64,000 nucleotides of DNA. It comes from Enoplolaimus lenunculus. Taxonomy: Eukaryota; Nematoda; Enoplea; Enoplida; Thoracostomopsidae. The translations under genes and the position numbers were made by a program. Below are positions 1 through 15,380 of the stretch, piece after piece. Each line of letters starts with the position of its first letter. Position 1 is the first letter of the stretch. Under the pieces are notes generated by a model that saw nothing but the letters and a program-made list of their open reading frames with translations, was not told the DNA's origin and made no database searches. The stretch lies in assembly GCA_030248215.1 (NCBI GenBank), contig JASANG010003492.1, positions 1 to 64,000 of the forward strand. The letters run 5' to 3'.

Positions 1-828
1 TGTAACGACGCGCTTGCTCTAGTAATAAATTAACGTGAACCACGATAACGTAAACCTTATATTTATTGCCTACAGTCGAGTTCTTTTGAATTTTGTTTTA
101 ATTTAGTTAAAATCGGATGCGGAACTACTACAGCAATTAATGCGAACGGCGCATAAAAAGTTCGATAAACTTGTTTTAAATCCCGCGGCTTCCGCAGGAA
201 CTCAATGCAACGGTGGCTACAATACAAGATAAAATTAATTCGAGCAATCTGATCTATATGCCAAGCGCTAGCCTCGGTAGTCAAATAAATTACGGCTCCG
301 TAGATGAATACTAAATTCTAACCAGCTTGAACTTTTCTAATAACCAAGCGATTCACTCGGTTCAACAGCAACAGCTAAGACCTATAACCAAGCGCTTCAC
401 TCGGTTCAACAGCAACAGCTAAGACCTATAACCAAGCGCTCCGCTCGGTTCCAAGATTTACTTAAACAAAAAAATGCACCCACGGCTACCGCAGGTGAAG
501 TATAAAAAATAAACTGACCGTATGAAACTTTATTCAGAAAACTGAGCCCCCAAATGTACAATTACAACAATTTATATATGTTCCAGGTGCCAATTAGCAT
601 TGCAAATTGAAGTAGTAACAAACTTTAACAGAAACACGAATTTAGACCAAAATTTAGCTTATAGTTATGGAATGTGAATAAATTATGTTTAAAATAATTT
701 GTGGTATTTTTGACAGAAAATATGTTTGGTATGAATTTAATCGTCACAGTGCTATTACGCAAAATAGCAGATTGGCCTAGGCCAATTAGTAATTGTCCTG
801 GATAGCAGATGGACCTACAACATATATA
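1..828. other. Downstream intron of the zinc-finger gene, nothing else recognised
   Basis: Apart from the 44-bp tandem repeat, AT-rich sequence without splice-bounded coding frames or a further zinc-finger exon on the minus strand. Confidence 0.6.
341..449. repeat. 44-bp tandem repeat, about 2.5 copies
   Basis: TAACCAAGCG starts each unit at 341, 385 and 429; the units share CACTCGGTTCAACAGCAACA and are nearly identical. Confidence 0.9.
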
Positions 829-1080
829 CGCTGTAAATTTCAGTGAGTTGATTTTAACTCAGAATGTGTTGAATAACTCAGTCTGAGTTAGGACTATCAG
901 AACTCAGAATTTTGAGTTGATTCAATTCATTCTGAGTTAATTAACCAACCCGCCCAGAGTCAATTCAACTCAGCCTGAGAATCAAATCAACTCAGAGTGA
1001 GTTAATGTTTACTGATATTAATTCAGAAATAATCAACTCGCTAGCTGAATTGATTAATCAACTCATTTGAATTTACAGTG
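829..1080. mobile_element. Palindromic MITE family G, TA-flanked
   Basis: Ends CGCTGTAAATTTCAGTGAG and TTTGAATTTACAGTG; body full of AACTCAG/CTGAGTT. TA on both sides. The element at 51,946-52,197 is its close reverse complement. Confidence 0.8.
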
Positions 1081-1559
1081 TATATACAAAGGGTAGATCG
1101 ATAAATCGGGTTAAGTTCCTCCAGAAAGCAGGAAAAATTGTTTTCAAATTTCCACGAGTAGCCTGAATTGAAGACGAAAATTGCTCTTGGCATCATGCTG
1201 GCGTCGCGTGCGTGCCTCTAGGCGCAGGCTTAAAAAATTTTGCACAATCACGTTTATTTGGCTACTTGCTCACTTCGCTCGCGAGTTATCTTTCCCATTA
1301 TTCCCTTCAACCCGTGTATGTGCAATCATTTTTCGCTAAGGGCATACGATTAGCTTTGCGTTTGCGAATCTTGAAGCTTATGTCGTTGAATAAATTTTGG
1401 TATTATTCACTGTCCGGTTCGAATACGAAATAAGAGGTTTTTGCGTTGCTCGCTCGCGAAATATAAGCATTTTTGAAACAATTTCGACCCTGTTTTGTTG
1501 GAGGGTCTTAATTCTAAATTGTAAAGATGTATGGTTTCAGAATACCTGATAGGAGTTTT

Positions 1560-1738
1560 GGCCAATGTTACTTTTAGGGCAAGCGTATTCCTAAAGCCTA
1601 AGCCTAAAGCTTAAGCGTTGTAAAAGTGTGTTCCTAAGCCTGAGCCTAAGCCTAAGCAAAATACTGTAATTTAAAATCTGAACCTACTCTTTTGTAGACC
1701 CACCAGAAACCTGGACGTCCCTAAAAGTAATACAGGCC
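1560..1738. mobile_element. hAT-type MITE family C
   Basis: Ends GGCCAATGTTACTTTTAGGG and matching complement, internal CCTAAG units; flanks ggagtttt / ggagttta (7/8). In an intron of the zinc-finger gene. Confidence 0.85.
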
Positions 1739-2402
1739 GGAGTTTAAACCGTGGGTGCAATTTTGTCATTTTGCCCATCAACTTTATCAGCCGCCGCAGG
1801 CAAAAAGTTATACAATTTGTATATCATTGGACGCAGCTTACAACACGTAGTCGAATGGGGCCCAAATTTTTTGCTTTCAGAAAGTTGGCTAGCGAGCTGA
1901 AATGTGATTTGGCCCTCAGTCAACAATTTTGAACGGAACAACTTCAGTTATTTGACCATAACTCGTAAACCAGTGGGTTAATATAAATTTTAGCACCATT
2001 CCACTAACCGATGCAAACTGCGGTAAATGATATATTAATTGGCTAACGTTTGGCCAAATTTTTTCGTGTTCAAAAAACCTTGGGACCTTAAAAAATCTTT
2101 ATTTTTAAAAATGCAAACTTAGGCGTAGACCCATGGCCGATGTATAGAACAGAGCCATAACAGTAGCATAAGCATACTCAGAAGAATAAACCTAATAAGC
2201 GTAAAAAATAAGCCTATACATGTGCCTAAGATGAGCGTAAGCCATTATTTCCGACAAAAATTTAAAAATTTTAACTCCAATCGACCCCAGTTTCACTTTT
2301 TGTCTCATTTAGGTTGAAGATAAACTGATAATGGAAAGATAAGTAATGTCAAAATTGTTTCTTACTTAAAATAAATGAAAATATTGAACTTTATCTTCTT
2401 AC

Positions 2403-6037
<3,635 letters not shown>

Positions 6038-6059
6038 GTCACATAACAATTTTTGTGAA

Positions 6060-7430
6060 CTATATTACTAAATAAATATTTTCTACTTAGCTAATACTTT
6101 TAGCTTAAAATTTGATTTAACATTCGATTACTGCGAGTGCAACATATTTCAAAATTGTGGACTGGTCATTTTTGAAAGTTAGAAGGTATCTGACTTACTG
6201 AAATAGCGCAACTTTCACAAAATAATTGCCAAAATTTGTGCACTAATCTGCAATTTGAACGACTGCAACACGTTTTACACTTCCTAGTAGTTTCTATGAG
6301 CATTTCGAATCACATAATACAGTGCAGTGGCGGAGCCAATGAATTTAGGGGACATAAGAAATTGTTTCTCGCGTCCCCCCTATACAGGATTCTGTGTGCA
6401 ACCCAAATTGCGGACCAAATAAAGGTTCACCCTTATATATCAGATAAAGTATTTTTCCTAAGATATTTGAAGTTTCATCCACAGGATATAAAAGTTTAAT
6501 CAACTCACCAAAAAGTCTGAACTATCGAACTTTATTTGGTCTCAAAATGGCATTATCTATACAGTAATTGCCCTAATACGAGAGGGGGTAATAACAAGGG
6601 TCTATTATGAGTGACCACGCAATAGGAGTCTGTGTCCCTAATGAAAGTCCATTAAAGTGAAAAACGCAGAAGAACTTCGTGGACTGATTCAAATATAAAA
6701 GAGACTAAAACCACAAAAATATTAATGAAAATGGCAATCAGCAAAAATGTACTCAGTAAAGTCATTTCTACCCACAGGAAAAAACATGGCAATCAACAAA
6801 AATGTACTCAGTAAAGAACATTTCAACCCAGAGGAAACAAGAAGGGTATTGTGAACAACCAAAACTTGAAGAATTAAAAATAAATAACAGTCCATAAGCT
6901 AAGTCAGGGAATACAATTTGGAGCGGCAAAATAAACATTAGCCCCCCTTATTCGGGTCACTACAGTATATAAGAAGCATTTAAGACAAATAAGCCTAATA
7001 CGATAGTTTTTCTCATTTTTAAATGATATGTAACCTAAAATACGAAACGTAAGACAATTTAGGCTTGACTTAGCTAAAGGTCAACTAAATTCGCTCATTT
7101 TACAACCCACACGTGTAAGTTTTTGTGCAGCAAAACATTGCAGGTGCAACTTGCATGTGTAAGTGAGGTCACGAAACACCTTTGAAGTTCTTGCAGCTGC
7201 AAATAATTCACTGAAATTAATGCTATTAAATTGAATTCGCAAATATGAGCGCAGTTGCCATTCCGTTGAATTTATTGCACTGGCACTTTGATTGGCCAAT
7301 TAGAAGCCATCTCTGAGCCTCAAATGCAACGTGAACACTCCAAAATTTTTACCCCCAAAGATGTTGGCAAATAATCTATAGCCTAACCGTCCTGTATCTG
7401 CCATGCACTAAAGTTGATCTGCCGCTTGTC
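6060..7430. other. Upstream of the zinc-finger gene: repeat debris
   Basis: A diverged family H element covers about 6,565-6,972 (ends near CCTTATTCGGGTCACTACAG). Two near-identical 50-bp blocks (GGCAATCAGCAAAAATG and variant) lie at 6,731-6,830. No promoter motif is convincing. Confidence 0.5.
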
Positions 7431-7436
7431 ATTTTC

Positions 7437-7589
7437 GGCCCATGTAAAGATCAGGGGCGGAACATTTTTCTGTTCGACTAGAAAACAGTAAGCTTAAGCT
7501 TTAGGTTAATTTTTTTGCTTGGCTTAGGGTTAGGCTTAGGCTTAGGGTTAGGAATAAGCTTTGTTCCACCCCCGGTCTTTACATTGACC
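7437..7589. mobile_element. hAT-type MITE family B
   Basis: GGCCCATGTAAAGATCAGGG start, TCTTTACATTGACC end, GGCTTAGGCTTAGG array; flanks tcattttc / cctttttc (6/8). Confidence 0.8.
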
Positions 7590-7851
7590 CCTTTTTCTAA
7601 CTATATAAGCCTATGCCGAAACTAAAGCCTAAACCCACCCCAAATTTAGGCAAATGCATCTTTAAATAATAGCGATTTAGAAAAATATAATCTGTCTGCA
7701 GACACAAGTCATGTATTCATCTATAAGCAAGCAAATATTTCTAACAATCATCAGAATTTTTACCTGCTGAATAAAATATGTTTGTACCCTTAAATTGCAA
7801 AAACGTTAAACTTACCACCACCACAACGACACAGTTTCAGTTAAAATTTTA

Positions 7852-8038
7852 GGCCCATATAAAGATCAGGCGCGGAACGCTTTCTCTACAAGACTGCCAT
7901 AGAGTAAGATTATTAGCTTTAGATATATTTTTACCTACGCTTAGGTATAAGCTCATACTTACGCTTAGGCTTAAGCTTAAGGCTTATGCTTAGGACTAGG
8001 CTTATACCGCTGTTGCGGTCATGTTCTATACATTGGCC
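7852..8038. mobile_element. Hybrid MITE with a family B left end and family A right end
   Basis: Left end GGCCCATATAAAGATCAGG is family B; right end CATGTTCTATACATTGGCC is family A. Internal GCTTAGG units. Confidence 0.7.
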
Positions 8039-8426
8039 AAAATTTGGATGACTGCTCCGAATTTCAAAGGTCCATAAGTACTCGACGCAAAATCATAATT
8101 GAATAGCTTGTAAATAGCTTACACCAAGCAAAGTATATTGATATTCTTTGAAATAATCAAACTGTACCTATAAAGGTATTATTACAGTTTCTCTCGCGAT
8201 GTCTTACTTCGCCGTATACCCACAAAAAAGTATTCGCTTCAATGATAACATTTTTCAATTTCAAAGCTATATTAACCATTGTCAAATAAACCGCAGACCA
8301 AAAATTCAATGCTGATCTCAACCGGTGTTGTAGAGACGAACCAGATCGAAAACTTTGATCTGCAACTTGGTTACGATATCATGACGTATCCGGTGCGGTG
8401 AAACGCATGCATTTCATGAGATAAGC

Positions 8427-8650
8427 ATGCAAATGCTGTGCGCTCATAAATACTTGATTCTGATTGGCTAATTCACTGACCATCGTTGCTTAGCTGGGTT
8501 CTGTTCTGGTCGCTGATTGGCTGTATCAACTTATTAACGCTTATTGCTGACTAGTCAAATCTGTTCAGGTGGTAAAATCTGTTTCGGAATACTTGTCGCT
8601 GATTGGCTAATAGTTTGCCCGCTGCTCGCTAGCGTGTCGCTGATTGGCTA
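8427..8650 (-). promoter_or_regulatory. Cluster of CCAAT boxes with an octamer, orphan promoter-like block
   Basis: CTGATTGGCT (inverse CCAATCAG) occurs four times (8,460, 8,513, 8,599, 8,640), three preceded by TCG. ATGCAAAT octamer at 8,427-8,434 and ATAAATA near 8,446. This combination is typical of animal histone H2A/H2B promoters, but no histone or other reading frame lies nearby. Confidence 0.4.
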
Positions 8651-9106
8651 CCGGTTTTCAATTTCTTGTGAGCTGGTTTTTGATTTGCTAAACTGGTTTT
8701 TGCTTCATTTTTAGCTGATTTTAATATTTTGCGACAAATTTTATAGCCATCAACATTTATATGTCATTTTCGAGCCCTCAAAAGGCACCCGCAGAACAGA
8801 CAAAATTGCGGTTTGTTGTTCAGAGTCTGCTCAAGAGTATACACTTATGATTAGCGCTTTCGGCATTAAATTAGCGTTGATATCGCTGTTTTTTGTGCTA
8901 AGTATCTGTAGATGAATTTCTTCTTGGTACAAAGAGTACGGTCGTGAGTTTGTGTGCCATATCCTTTGACAAACTGGTTGATAGACCCATAACGTACCAT
9001 AAAACGGAACCGTGTGTGTACTCTACAGTAGTATATTTAATCAGGAGCCAAAAAAACGTGAGGGTGGTCACCTCACACCTTGAACTTCCAAATCAAAAAT
9101 ATTGTA

Positions 9107-9368
9107 CTACGATTTAATTCTAATATTGCATTTGGTTCGCTGGCAATGTTTCTGGTGTCCCTTGTTGGGCTTTTGAGCTGCCGAGGTGTCCATACGAACG
9201 CAACCGTCGCTACCATTCAAAAATGATCCGTATTGCTTTAGAAAAATTTTAAGCAATCCCTCCCGGCAGGCTTGTCCATCATTCAACTCCGAAGTTTCCC
9301 CATTGGTTACAATCGGTTTCAACTTCACGAACTGTTCCCAATGGTCCACATGGAATAATCCACCATAC
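9107..9368 (-). CDS. Candidate terminal coding exon of an unidentified gene
   Basis: An open frame on the minus strand begins straight after a good acceptor (TTGCTGTCAG at 9369-9371) and runs 86 codons to a TAG at 9109-9107. The composition looks like real protein, not repeat: it has Trp, Asp, Glu and four spaced Cys (motifs ACREG, DGCVRM, KHCQ, TKCN) and a Gly/Asp/His-containing start (YGGLFHVDHW). I do not recognise the family. The cysteines would suit a secreted or lumenal protein. No convincing upstream partner exon was found, although another open frame lies at 10163-9951 on the same strand. It could be a chance ORF or a decayed exon. Confidence 0.35.
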
Positions 9369-10224
9369 TGACAGCAATAAAAGTTCAATCACGCAAAAGC
9401 AAATAGACTCAACCAAGCGCACGCCGTGGTTATCGACAGGATAGACTATTGATAACTTTTAGATTTGTCGTCTACTTTAATGCGTGTGTGTCCGTGTGTA
9501 CCTCTACCTTAGAGTATTTTCAATGTCATCAAAGTGTTGTGGTATAGTTGTTAGATTGAATATATTAAATTGACTCCGTCAAGTTTAAAGTGATGACTAA
9601 AGGTGATGCTTTGCGATCATTGGAAGATATCTTATGGACATATACCAATAAGTGCGAGTCTTAGAATGGCAAATGACACGTCACAGGGGGATGATAGGCT
9701 TAGCTAAGTCATAGATGCAAGCTTAGACGGCGGAAGCAAGGTACGTTCAGCTTCTGAAGTCATTTTAGACGAACATCACATGAACGAAAATTGTTAGGAA
9801 TCTTCAATATTAAAGGTAATAGTAAAATGCGATATAAGGCTGTAATCAAAGCAACCGGTATTGCCCAATGCGTCTAGTATGATTTATGAATATATTCCGC
9901 TGTGAAAGCCAACCAGGTAGCTATATTGTCATAAAAGCGATCGTAGCTAGTCAATTTTCGCGGAATCGGCAGCGATAGCGCTGCGGGTTTAAGCTAATAA
10001 AGAAAGATGCTTTATTAAGTGTAAGGTTACACGATAACTGAAAAACGATTGGATGATTTGAGCGAGTAAAAGTATATATCGACGCGCGTTGAAATTGATC
10101 ATAAATCTTGGCAGTAAATGGAATGTTATGATTATTTAGCCAGAGTAATCGAATATCAAACATATCTTGTTCAATTAAACCAATAAGATTGAGACAAATT
10201 TATGTATACTGCACGGTAGAGTCC

Positions 10225-10440
10225 GTGTTTTCAAATGTGAGTACCACCTACTCGCCAGTTTGTGATAGATCCTGTAACTTTTGAACCAGCGCGTGGTGAG
10301 GTTCGAAATTCAGCATATGGTTCATGTTTGATTTGCCCTACTTCTGTACCAATTTTGAGATCTACAACTGCAGATGGTCGTCAGTTTGAAAACCTATCGC
10401 TAATTGATGATTGGTGCTATACGCAATTGTGAATATGGGC
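10225..10440. mobile_element. Palindromic repeat family I, uninterrupted copy
   Basis: TTTCAAATGTGAGTACC start and GGTGCTATACGCAATTGTGA end. It serves as the empty-site relative for the interrupted copy near 19 kb. Confidence 0.65.
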
Positions 10441-10851
10441 CTAGGGTATAGCATGGCGAACTTCGTTCTGTGTCTTGAAGTTGTGTTCATTAAATCAACA
10501 CTTAGAAAACATTCCTTCTTAACTTTTTTGCAAACTTTTGAGTTAAAATAAAGAGACGAACAATCAGGGTAACTGCGATAGTTCCCTAAATTATGGCAAA
10601 GGTTTCGGTCTATCAAGTAGTTATCAGTGGTTTCTGATCTATCCAGGCAGAAACACCAATAAATTTAGTGGTATAGGGAATACTGACAAAATGTGTTAGA
10701 AGTCAAAGCAAAAGGGCCAATAGCCTTTTGTTGAAGAAGGTCAGCCTTACGACTAACGACTTTGGGCTGTGGTTCCTCTGTTAATGGTTTGCATGATTTA
10801 TATGGAAAGTGTCAGCGGAAGACCATACCTTAATTTTTCATATATATGAAG

Positions 10852-11240
10852 GTGCAAACGGAATTGATTCCGTCATTTTTTCACCTCCCGGTTCCGGAAA
10901 AATTTTATTGCAATTAAAAGTCTTGATGTTAAATTTACCCCGTTTTGTAAAATTTGTTATTTTAAGAAGCCTTTTGAAGCCACATGTTTATGCAATTTAC
11001 AAAAACACTGAGGGTAATACTGAAATATGTTTAAATAATATATATAAACTTTGTCTATCACCGAAAATAAACTATCGAAGGTAGATTTCGCTTCCGTGCA
11101 CAACGAAAATCTAAAATACAGCAGAATAAGTACATAGCTATGTTAAACTTAAGTTATTTCACCAATGATATAGCAAAAAATAAAACTAAACTTTTCAGTG
11201 GTAGTTTTAACTTTCCGGTTCCGGTAAATTATAATTCCGG
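10852..11240. mobile_element. Family E element, diverged
   Basis: GGTGCAAACGGAATTGATTC start, CCGGTTCCGG motifs near both ends, ATAATTCCGGTTGCG on the right. The open frame at 10,809-11,084 overlaps it and is not a gene. Confidence 0.55.
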
Positions 11241-11589
11241 TTGCGAAAATTTTAAAAGCTTTTAATACGCCTGCCTGCGTCCCTAGAATCGGTGACTTCA
11301 CAAATCAATGAACCGCAGAAAATAGAAGTAGACCTTACGTAAACGCCAAGAACAAAGAAGGTGTTAACATCCACAATTCTTTGCCTTCTGTTATATGAAA
11401 ACATAACGTTCAATGTACTTGTACAATTGCGTTAACGCTTAATGATTACAAATTTACCGTGAAATATATTTCAAGAATGATAAACCATAACAGATGTAGA
11501 ACTTATAAACATAACCTTTTAAATTGAATCCGGTAGATGCTTCGGATCTGGTAACTCGGACACTACCGCATCCTTGCAACAGCACATCT

Positions 11590-11810
11590 ACCGTAGTCCC
11601 ACCAGCGGATCCAGAGGGGGGAGGTGGGCGTACGCCCTCTCATTTGAAATTTTTTGTGTTAAAATGGTAAGGTCCCTACCCTACAATTTTTTACAATTTT
11701 TCCCGCAGCATTTTTATGATAAAATGATACGGTCCCTAAGTTACAATTTTTGTGTTTCATAACATTTGTCAGAGTCAGAAATTTTTGGATCCGCCTCTGC
11801 GTAGTCCGTG
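11590..11810. mobile_element. Repeat with GCGGATCCAG-type ends
   Basis: CAGCGGATCCAGAGGGGG start and TTTTTGGATCCGCCTCTG end; matches 36,190-36,402 in reverse complement (GGGCGTACGC, TTACAATTTTT segments). Confidence 0.65.
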
Positions 11811-12031
11811 TCACTTTTGAGACCAAATTGTATATACAAACTGGCTTTTGCATACTTTCCTTCAAATAAGGATAAGGCTTTAGGCATAAATAATCGTTTT
11901 GCTAAATCAAGTTAAGCATAAGCGTAATCGTCAGCGGAAATAGTGGCAGGGTTAAATAAGCTTACAAGCTGTTAACGTTATCAAAACAAATATAACGTTT
12001 ACTCTGGTAATCAACATTTAAATTATTCTAT

Positions 12032-12276
12032 ACAGCAAAAAATGGTGAGTCAAATTGACTCCCTCCGAAATAGGCTTTTCCTGACTACACAAACTGAGCC
12101 AAAATTCGACTCCGCCTGAGTCAATCCTGACTACACAAACTGAGTCAAAATTCGACTCCGCATGAGTCAAATTGAGTCGAATTTGACTCTGTCGGAGTCG
12201 CATTTTGAATCAGTTTGTGTAGTCAGGAAAAGCCTCTTTCGGGGAAAGTCAATTTGACTCACCATTTTTTGTAGTG
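12032..12276. mobile_element. Tc1/mariner-type MITE family F
   Basis: Near-perfect palindrome with ends CAGCAAAAAATGGTGAGTC and CACCATTTTTTGTAGTG; GACTACACAAACTGAG appears in several orientations. Confidence 0.85.
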
Positions 12277-12545
12277 TGCTCCTGCGCGCTCATCAGAGTA
12301 ACATTGGCTCATGATCGCGTTTAAGTCTTCCAACAATAACGGCAACAAAAAAAAGACGTCGCAATCCATTGTTTTTCAATAGCGACTCTAAAAGTATTCC
12401 AAATCAGAACCCAAATGAGGTCCGACATTTCGATGGGCAGCATAATTTCAGCTGCATCTTTGACAGATTACGGTAGATGCGATATTGCAATGACGCGGTA
12501 GTGCACGCGCACCAATTGCACCCACTGGATACAATAGACAAAAAG

Positions 12546-12723
12546 GGTCCATGTATAGAACAGGGCCGGATCGTTTTCCGGAAGGGCTATAATAGAGTCA
12601 GTTTAGGCTTTAGACTAATTTTTTGCTTAGGCTTAGGCTTAGGAATAGACTCATCCATACGCTTAGGCTTAGGCTTAGGAATATGCTTATACTACTGTTC
12701 CGGCCCTGTTCTATACATGGGTC
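12546..12723. mobile_element. hAT-type MITE family A
   Basis: GGTCCATGTATAGAACAGGG start, CTATACATGGGTC end, TTAGGC array; A-rich flanks resemble each other. Confidence 0.85.
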
Positions 12724-13131
12724 GAAAAAAGAGCGAGACGTGTCAATTTTTTGAGTATCTGCGCGACGAAAAATTGTCTTAAAATTTCTAAACATTTTAT
12801 TGATAATTTTTTGTGAAAATTCCAAATTTTTGTATTGCAGACACGAATATTTGAAACAACCGTAAATTTCTTACATTCAAAATTTTAATATCAGAAATTT
12901 ATATATAAAACACAAATTATTTACGTTTAAGTTCAAGTATTGTCTTACATTTAACAATATATATGTAATATATAATATATATGTATATATGTATTTATTT
13001 CAGCAAAAGAATATTAACCTTAACTTTGGTTTCGCTAACCTGACTTTACGTCGCTGATATACATTAGGTTGTAATGCTAAAATTTTGGCATTTGATTTCT
13101 AGAGTCTGTGACCCTAGTATATATACACTGT

Positions 13132-13262
13132 TGCAGTGGTCCGAATACGAGGGGAAAACCGATATTTATTTCGCCTCTCGAAAATGTATCCCAATCAATA
13201 TTCGGATCCGGACTGGTATTTATTTTTCAATCCGGCTCCAAGTGTTTGTTACTGTTCGCCTA
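13132..13262. mobile_element. Family H left half
   Basis: CAGTGGTCCGAATACGAGGG, then GATATTTATTTCGCCTCTC and GGACTGGTATTTATTTTTC, colinear with the left part of the 30.3 kb copy. Confidence 0.6.
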
Positions 13263-13371
13263 CCTTATGGCCAGTCATTTTCGACGGTTTAACTTCGTTG
13301 CTTGTCGGATATATTATTAAGAGTTGAATGTACCAGCTACGAATACAGGTAATATTAGGTATGTTTTGAGT

Positions 13372-13562
13372 GGCCCGTGTTACATTAAGGGGCGTCCAGG
13401 TTTCTGGTGCGTCTATAAAAGAGTAGGTTTTAGAGTCTAGATTACATTTTTTGCTTAGGCTTAGTTTTAGACATAGGCTTAGGAACTCATTTTTGCAATG
13501 CTTAGGCTTAGGCTTAGGAATACGCTTAATCTACTGTTACGCCTCTTAAAGTACCAGTGGCC
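13372..13562. mobile_element. hAT-type MITE family C
   Basis: GGCCCGTGTTACATTAAGGG start, TTAGGC array, matching end; flanks ttttgagt / ctttgagt (7/8). Confidence 0.8.
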
Positions 13563-13640
13563 CTTTGAGTAGTGAATCATATTCTGTACTGAACATAATG
13601 AGGTTGAGGAGGCATTTTAACGCGGTTTCATTAAGGTAAT

Positions 13641-13831
13641 GTCCCATATTACTTTAAGGGACGTCCAGCGTTCACGTGGATCTATAAAACAGTAGGTTTA
13701 GATTCTAGATTAAATTTATTTGCTTAGGCTTAGACTTAGGCTTAGGCTTAGGAACAGACTTTTGCAAGGTTCAGGCTTATGCTTAGGAATACGCTTAATT
13801 TACAGTTACGCCCCTCAAAGTAACATTGGCC
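13641..13831. mobile_element. hAT-type MITE family C
   Basis: Inverted ends with an internal TTAGGC array; exact 8-bp duplication aaggtaat on both sides (13,633-13,640 and 13,832-13,839). Confidence 0.9.
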
Positions 13832-14432
13832 AAGGTAATTAACGCTTATGGTCAAATAGGTAATTTCAGACCCTATCAATTAACTTTCTCTAAGTTTAGA
13901 AAATAGTCTCCTACTGACTTAGATCCAAAATCCGTATCCCTGACTCTTATTGCCTTCCCCACTTATTCGGGTCACTGCAGTATATTCACTTATAAAACGT
14001 ACGCCTTCAAAATTGCAGAAGCGGCTGTATGTACCCTAACTGCCCCAGGTTGAAATCAGTCAACAACTGGAAGTCTGCCTTCGACTCCGGTAGGCTCCAG
14101 TAGGTTGTAGTCTAGGTGGAATTTCCGCTGGAGGTTCTGGCAATTTCGGTACGAAAATTTTCCGTAGTTTTACACAAATTGTAGCGTTCGGTAGATTTGG
14201 TTTTAATAACGTTTGATATACAGTTTTAACGAGTTAATCGTCAGGTTCGCATAAACATAACCGAAAACCAAAATTTTTAACCAAACTTTACAGATATTTG
14301 CTGAAATTAGCAAATGAACCATTATTTTAACCGATAATTTTCCGTTCACCTACCGGCTTCACCTACTGCTTTACCTCCGGCTTCACCTCCGGCTGTGGTA
14401 TTATTCATCCCCGGTTGCACCATGAGACACAC

Positions 14433-14793
14433 GGCCAAAGTTACTTTTAGGGCCGTAACAGTAGATTAAGCGTATTCTTAAGCCTTAGCCTAAGCCTAAG
14501 GGTTGCAAAATCGTATTGCTAAGCCAAAGTCTAAGCCTAAGCCTAAGCAAAAAATTGTAGTCTTGAATGTACACCTACTGTTTTACAGACCCACCAGAAA
14601 CCTGGACGCCCTTTAAAGTAACATGGGCGGTCATGTTTATAACGAAATATTTTATTTCAGAGCGTATTCGTGTTTGCAGTGTTCGGTGGCAAAGGAAGTA
14701 AGAAATATTTCATTAATTTACACTGCATTGTCACAGTTTCACTGTTTTACAGACACACCAGAAACCAGGACGGCCCTAAAAGTAACGTGGGTC
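14433..14793. mobile_element. Composite family C MITE carrying a captured exon
   Basis: A complete family C MITE (14,433-14,630) is followed by the 8-bp duplication and flank copied from the vWA gene, including exon 2 (to about 14,736), then by a second family C half ending ACGTGGGTC at 14,793. The whole unit is bracketed by an imperfect 8-bp direct repeat (agacacac 14,425-14,432 and ggaaacac 14,794-14,801, 6/8), suggesting it moved as one piece. Confidence 0.65.
14661..14697 (+). pseudogene. Displaced copy of vWA-gene exon 2 inside a MITE composite
   Basis: These 37 bases match vWA-gene exon 2 (46493-46457, minus strand) with one difference, which is synonymous. The TTTATTTCAG acceptor and GTAAG donor are also copied. 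The match extends into both flanking introns, about 14,623-14,736, opposite in orientation to the source. It has no neighbouring exons here, so it is a relic fragment, not a functioning exon. Confidence 0.85.
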
Positions 14794-14994
14794 GGAAACA
14801 CATTATTTTTGATAATTTATATCCTTTACCATCCATCACAGATTGAAAACCGTTCTTCGACAGAATTTCGGTACTCAGAGCTAATACCGGTGTTCGATTC
14901 AGCGGTCAAATAAACTATATCGAACCTGACAAAAATATGTTTTCTAACCGAACACTCTGTCCAAACTAAAATTTGACCCTGAAACGTGCCCGTA

Positions 14995-15145
14995 GGCAAG
15001 GGGGCCAGCCGGCTCAGCTCCCCCTGGAATAATTTTGTCACCAAACAAAATTTATAACCCCGCTTGTATTAAGTCATTGAAGCCCCTTGTATGCCCTTCC
15101 TGAAAAAATTTTAGTAACCCCCTAGCGAGGTGAGTTGGCTACGGG
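14995..15145. mobile_element. Repeat family J fragment
   Basis: GCCAGCCGGCTCAGCTCCCC and GAGTTGGCTACGGGAC with the family core between. Confidence 0.5.
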
Positions 15146-15380
15146 ACTGTCCTGAAATTAATACACTAAAACTTTGTTTTCACAGATACATACTTTTGGA
15201 TAACCTTCGGTCTAGGCGTTCTAATAACTCCTTGCTTACTCTTGCTCGCCTGCTCGCAAAATAAAACATTTAAGGCTCGGCCGACCGACCGCATCGGTCG
15301 AACAGTTTGCCACTCCAGTTGAAATTGTCATCGTTGGAAATGGTTGCTCCGCGCCGAATATAGATCCGCCACAGCTTTAA

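Noticed and set aside
341-449. CRISPR-like array
   Set aside because: A 44-bp tandem repeat with no spacers, in a eukaryotic context.
10809-11084. 91-codon open frame on the plus strand
   Set aside because: Overlaps a family E element and has no splice or family support.
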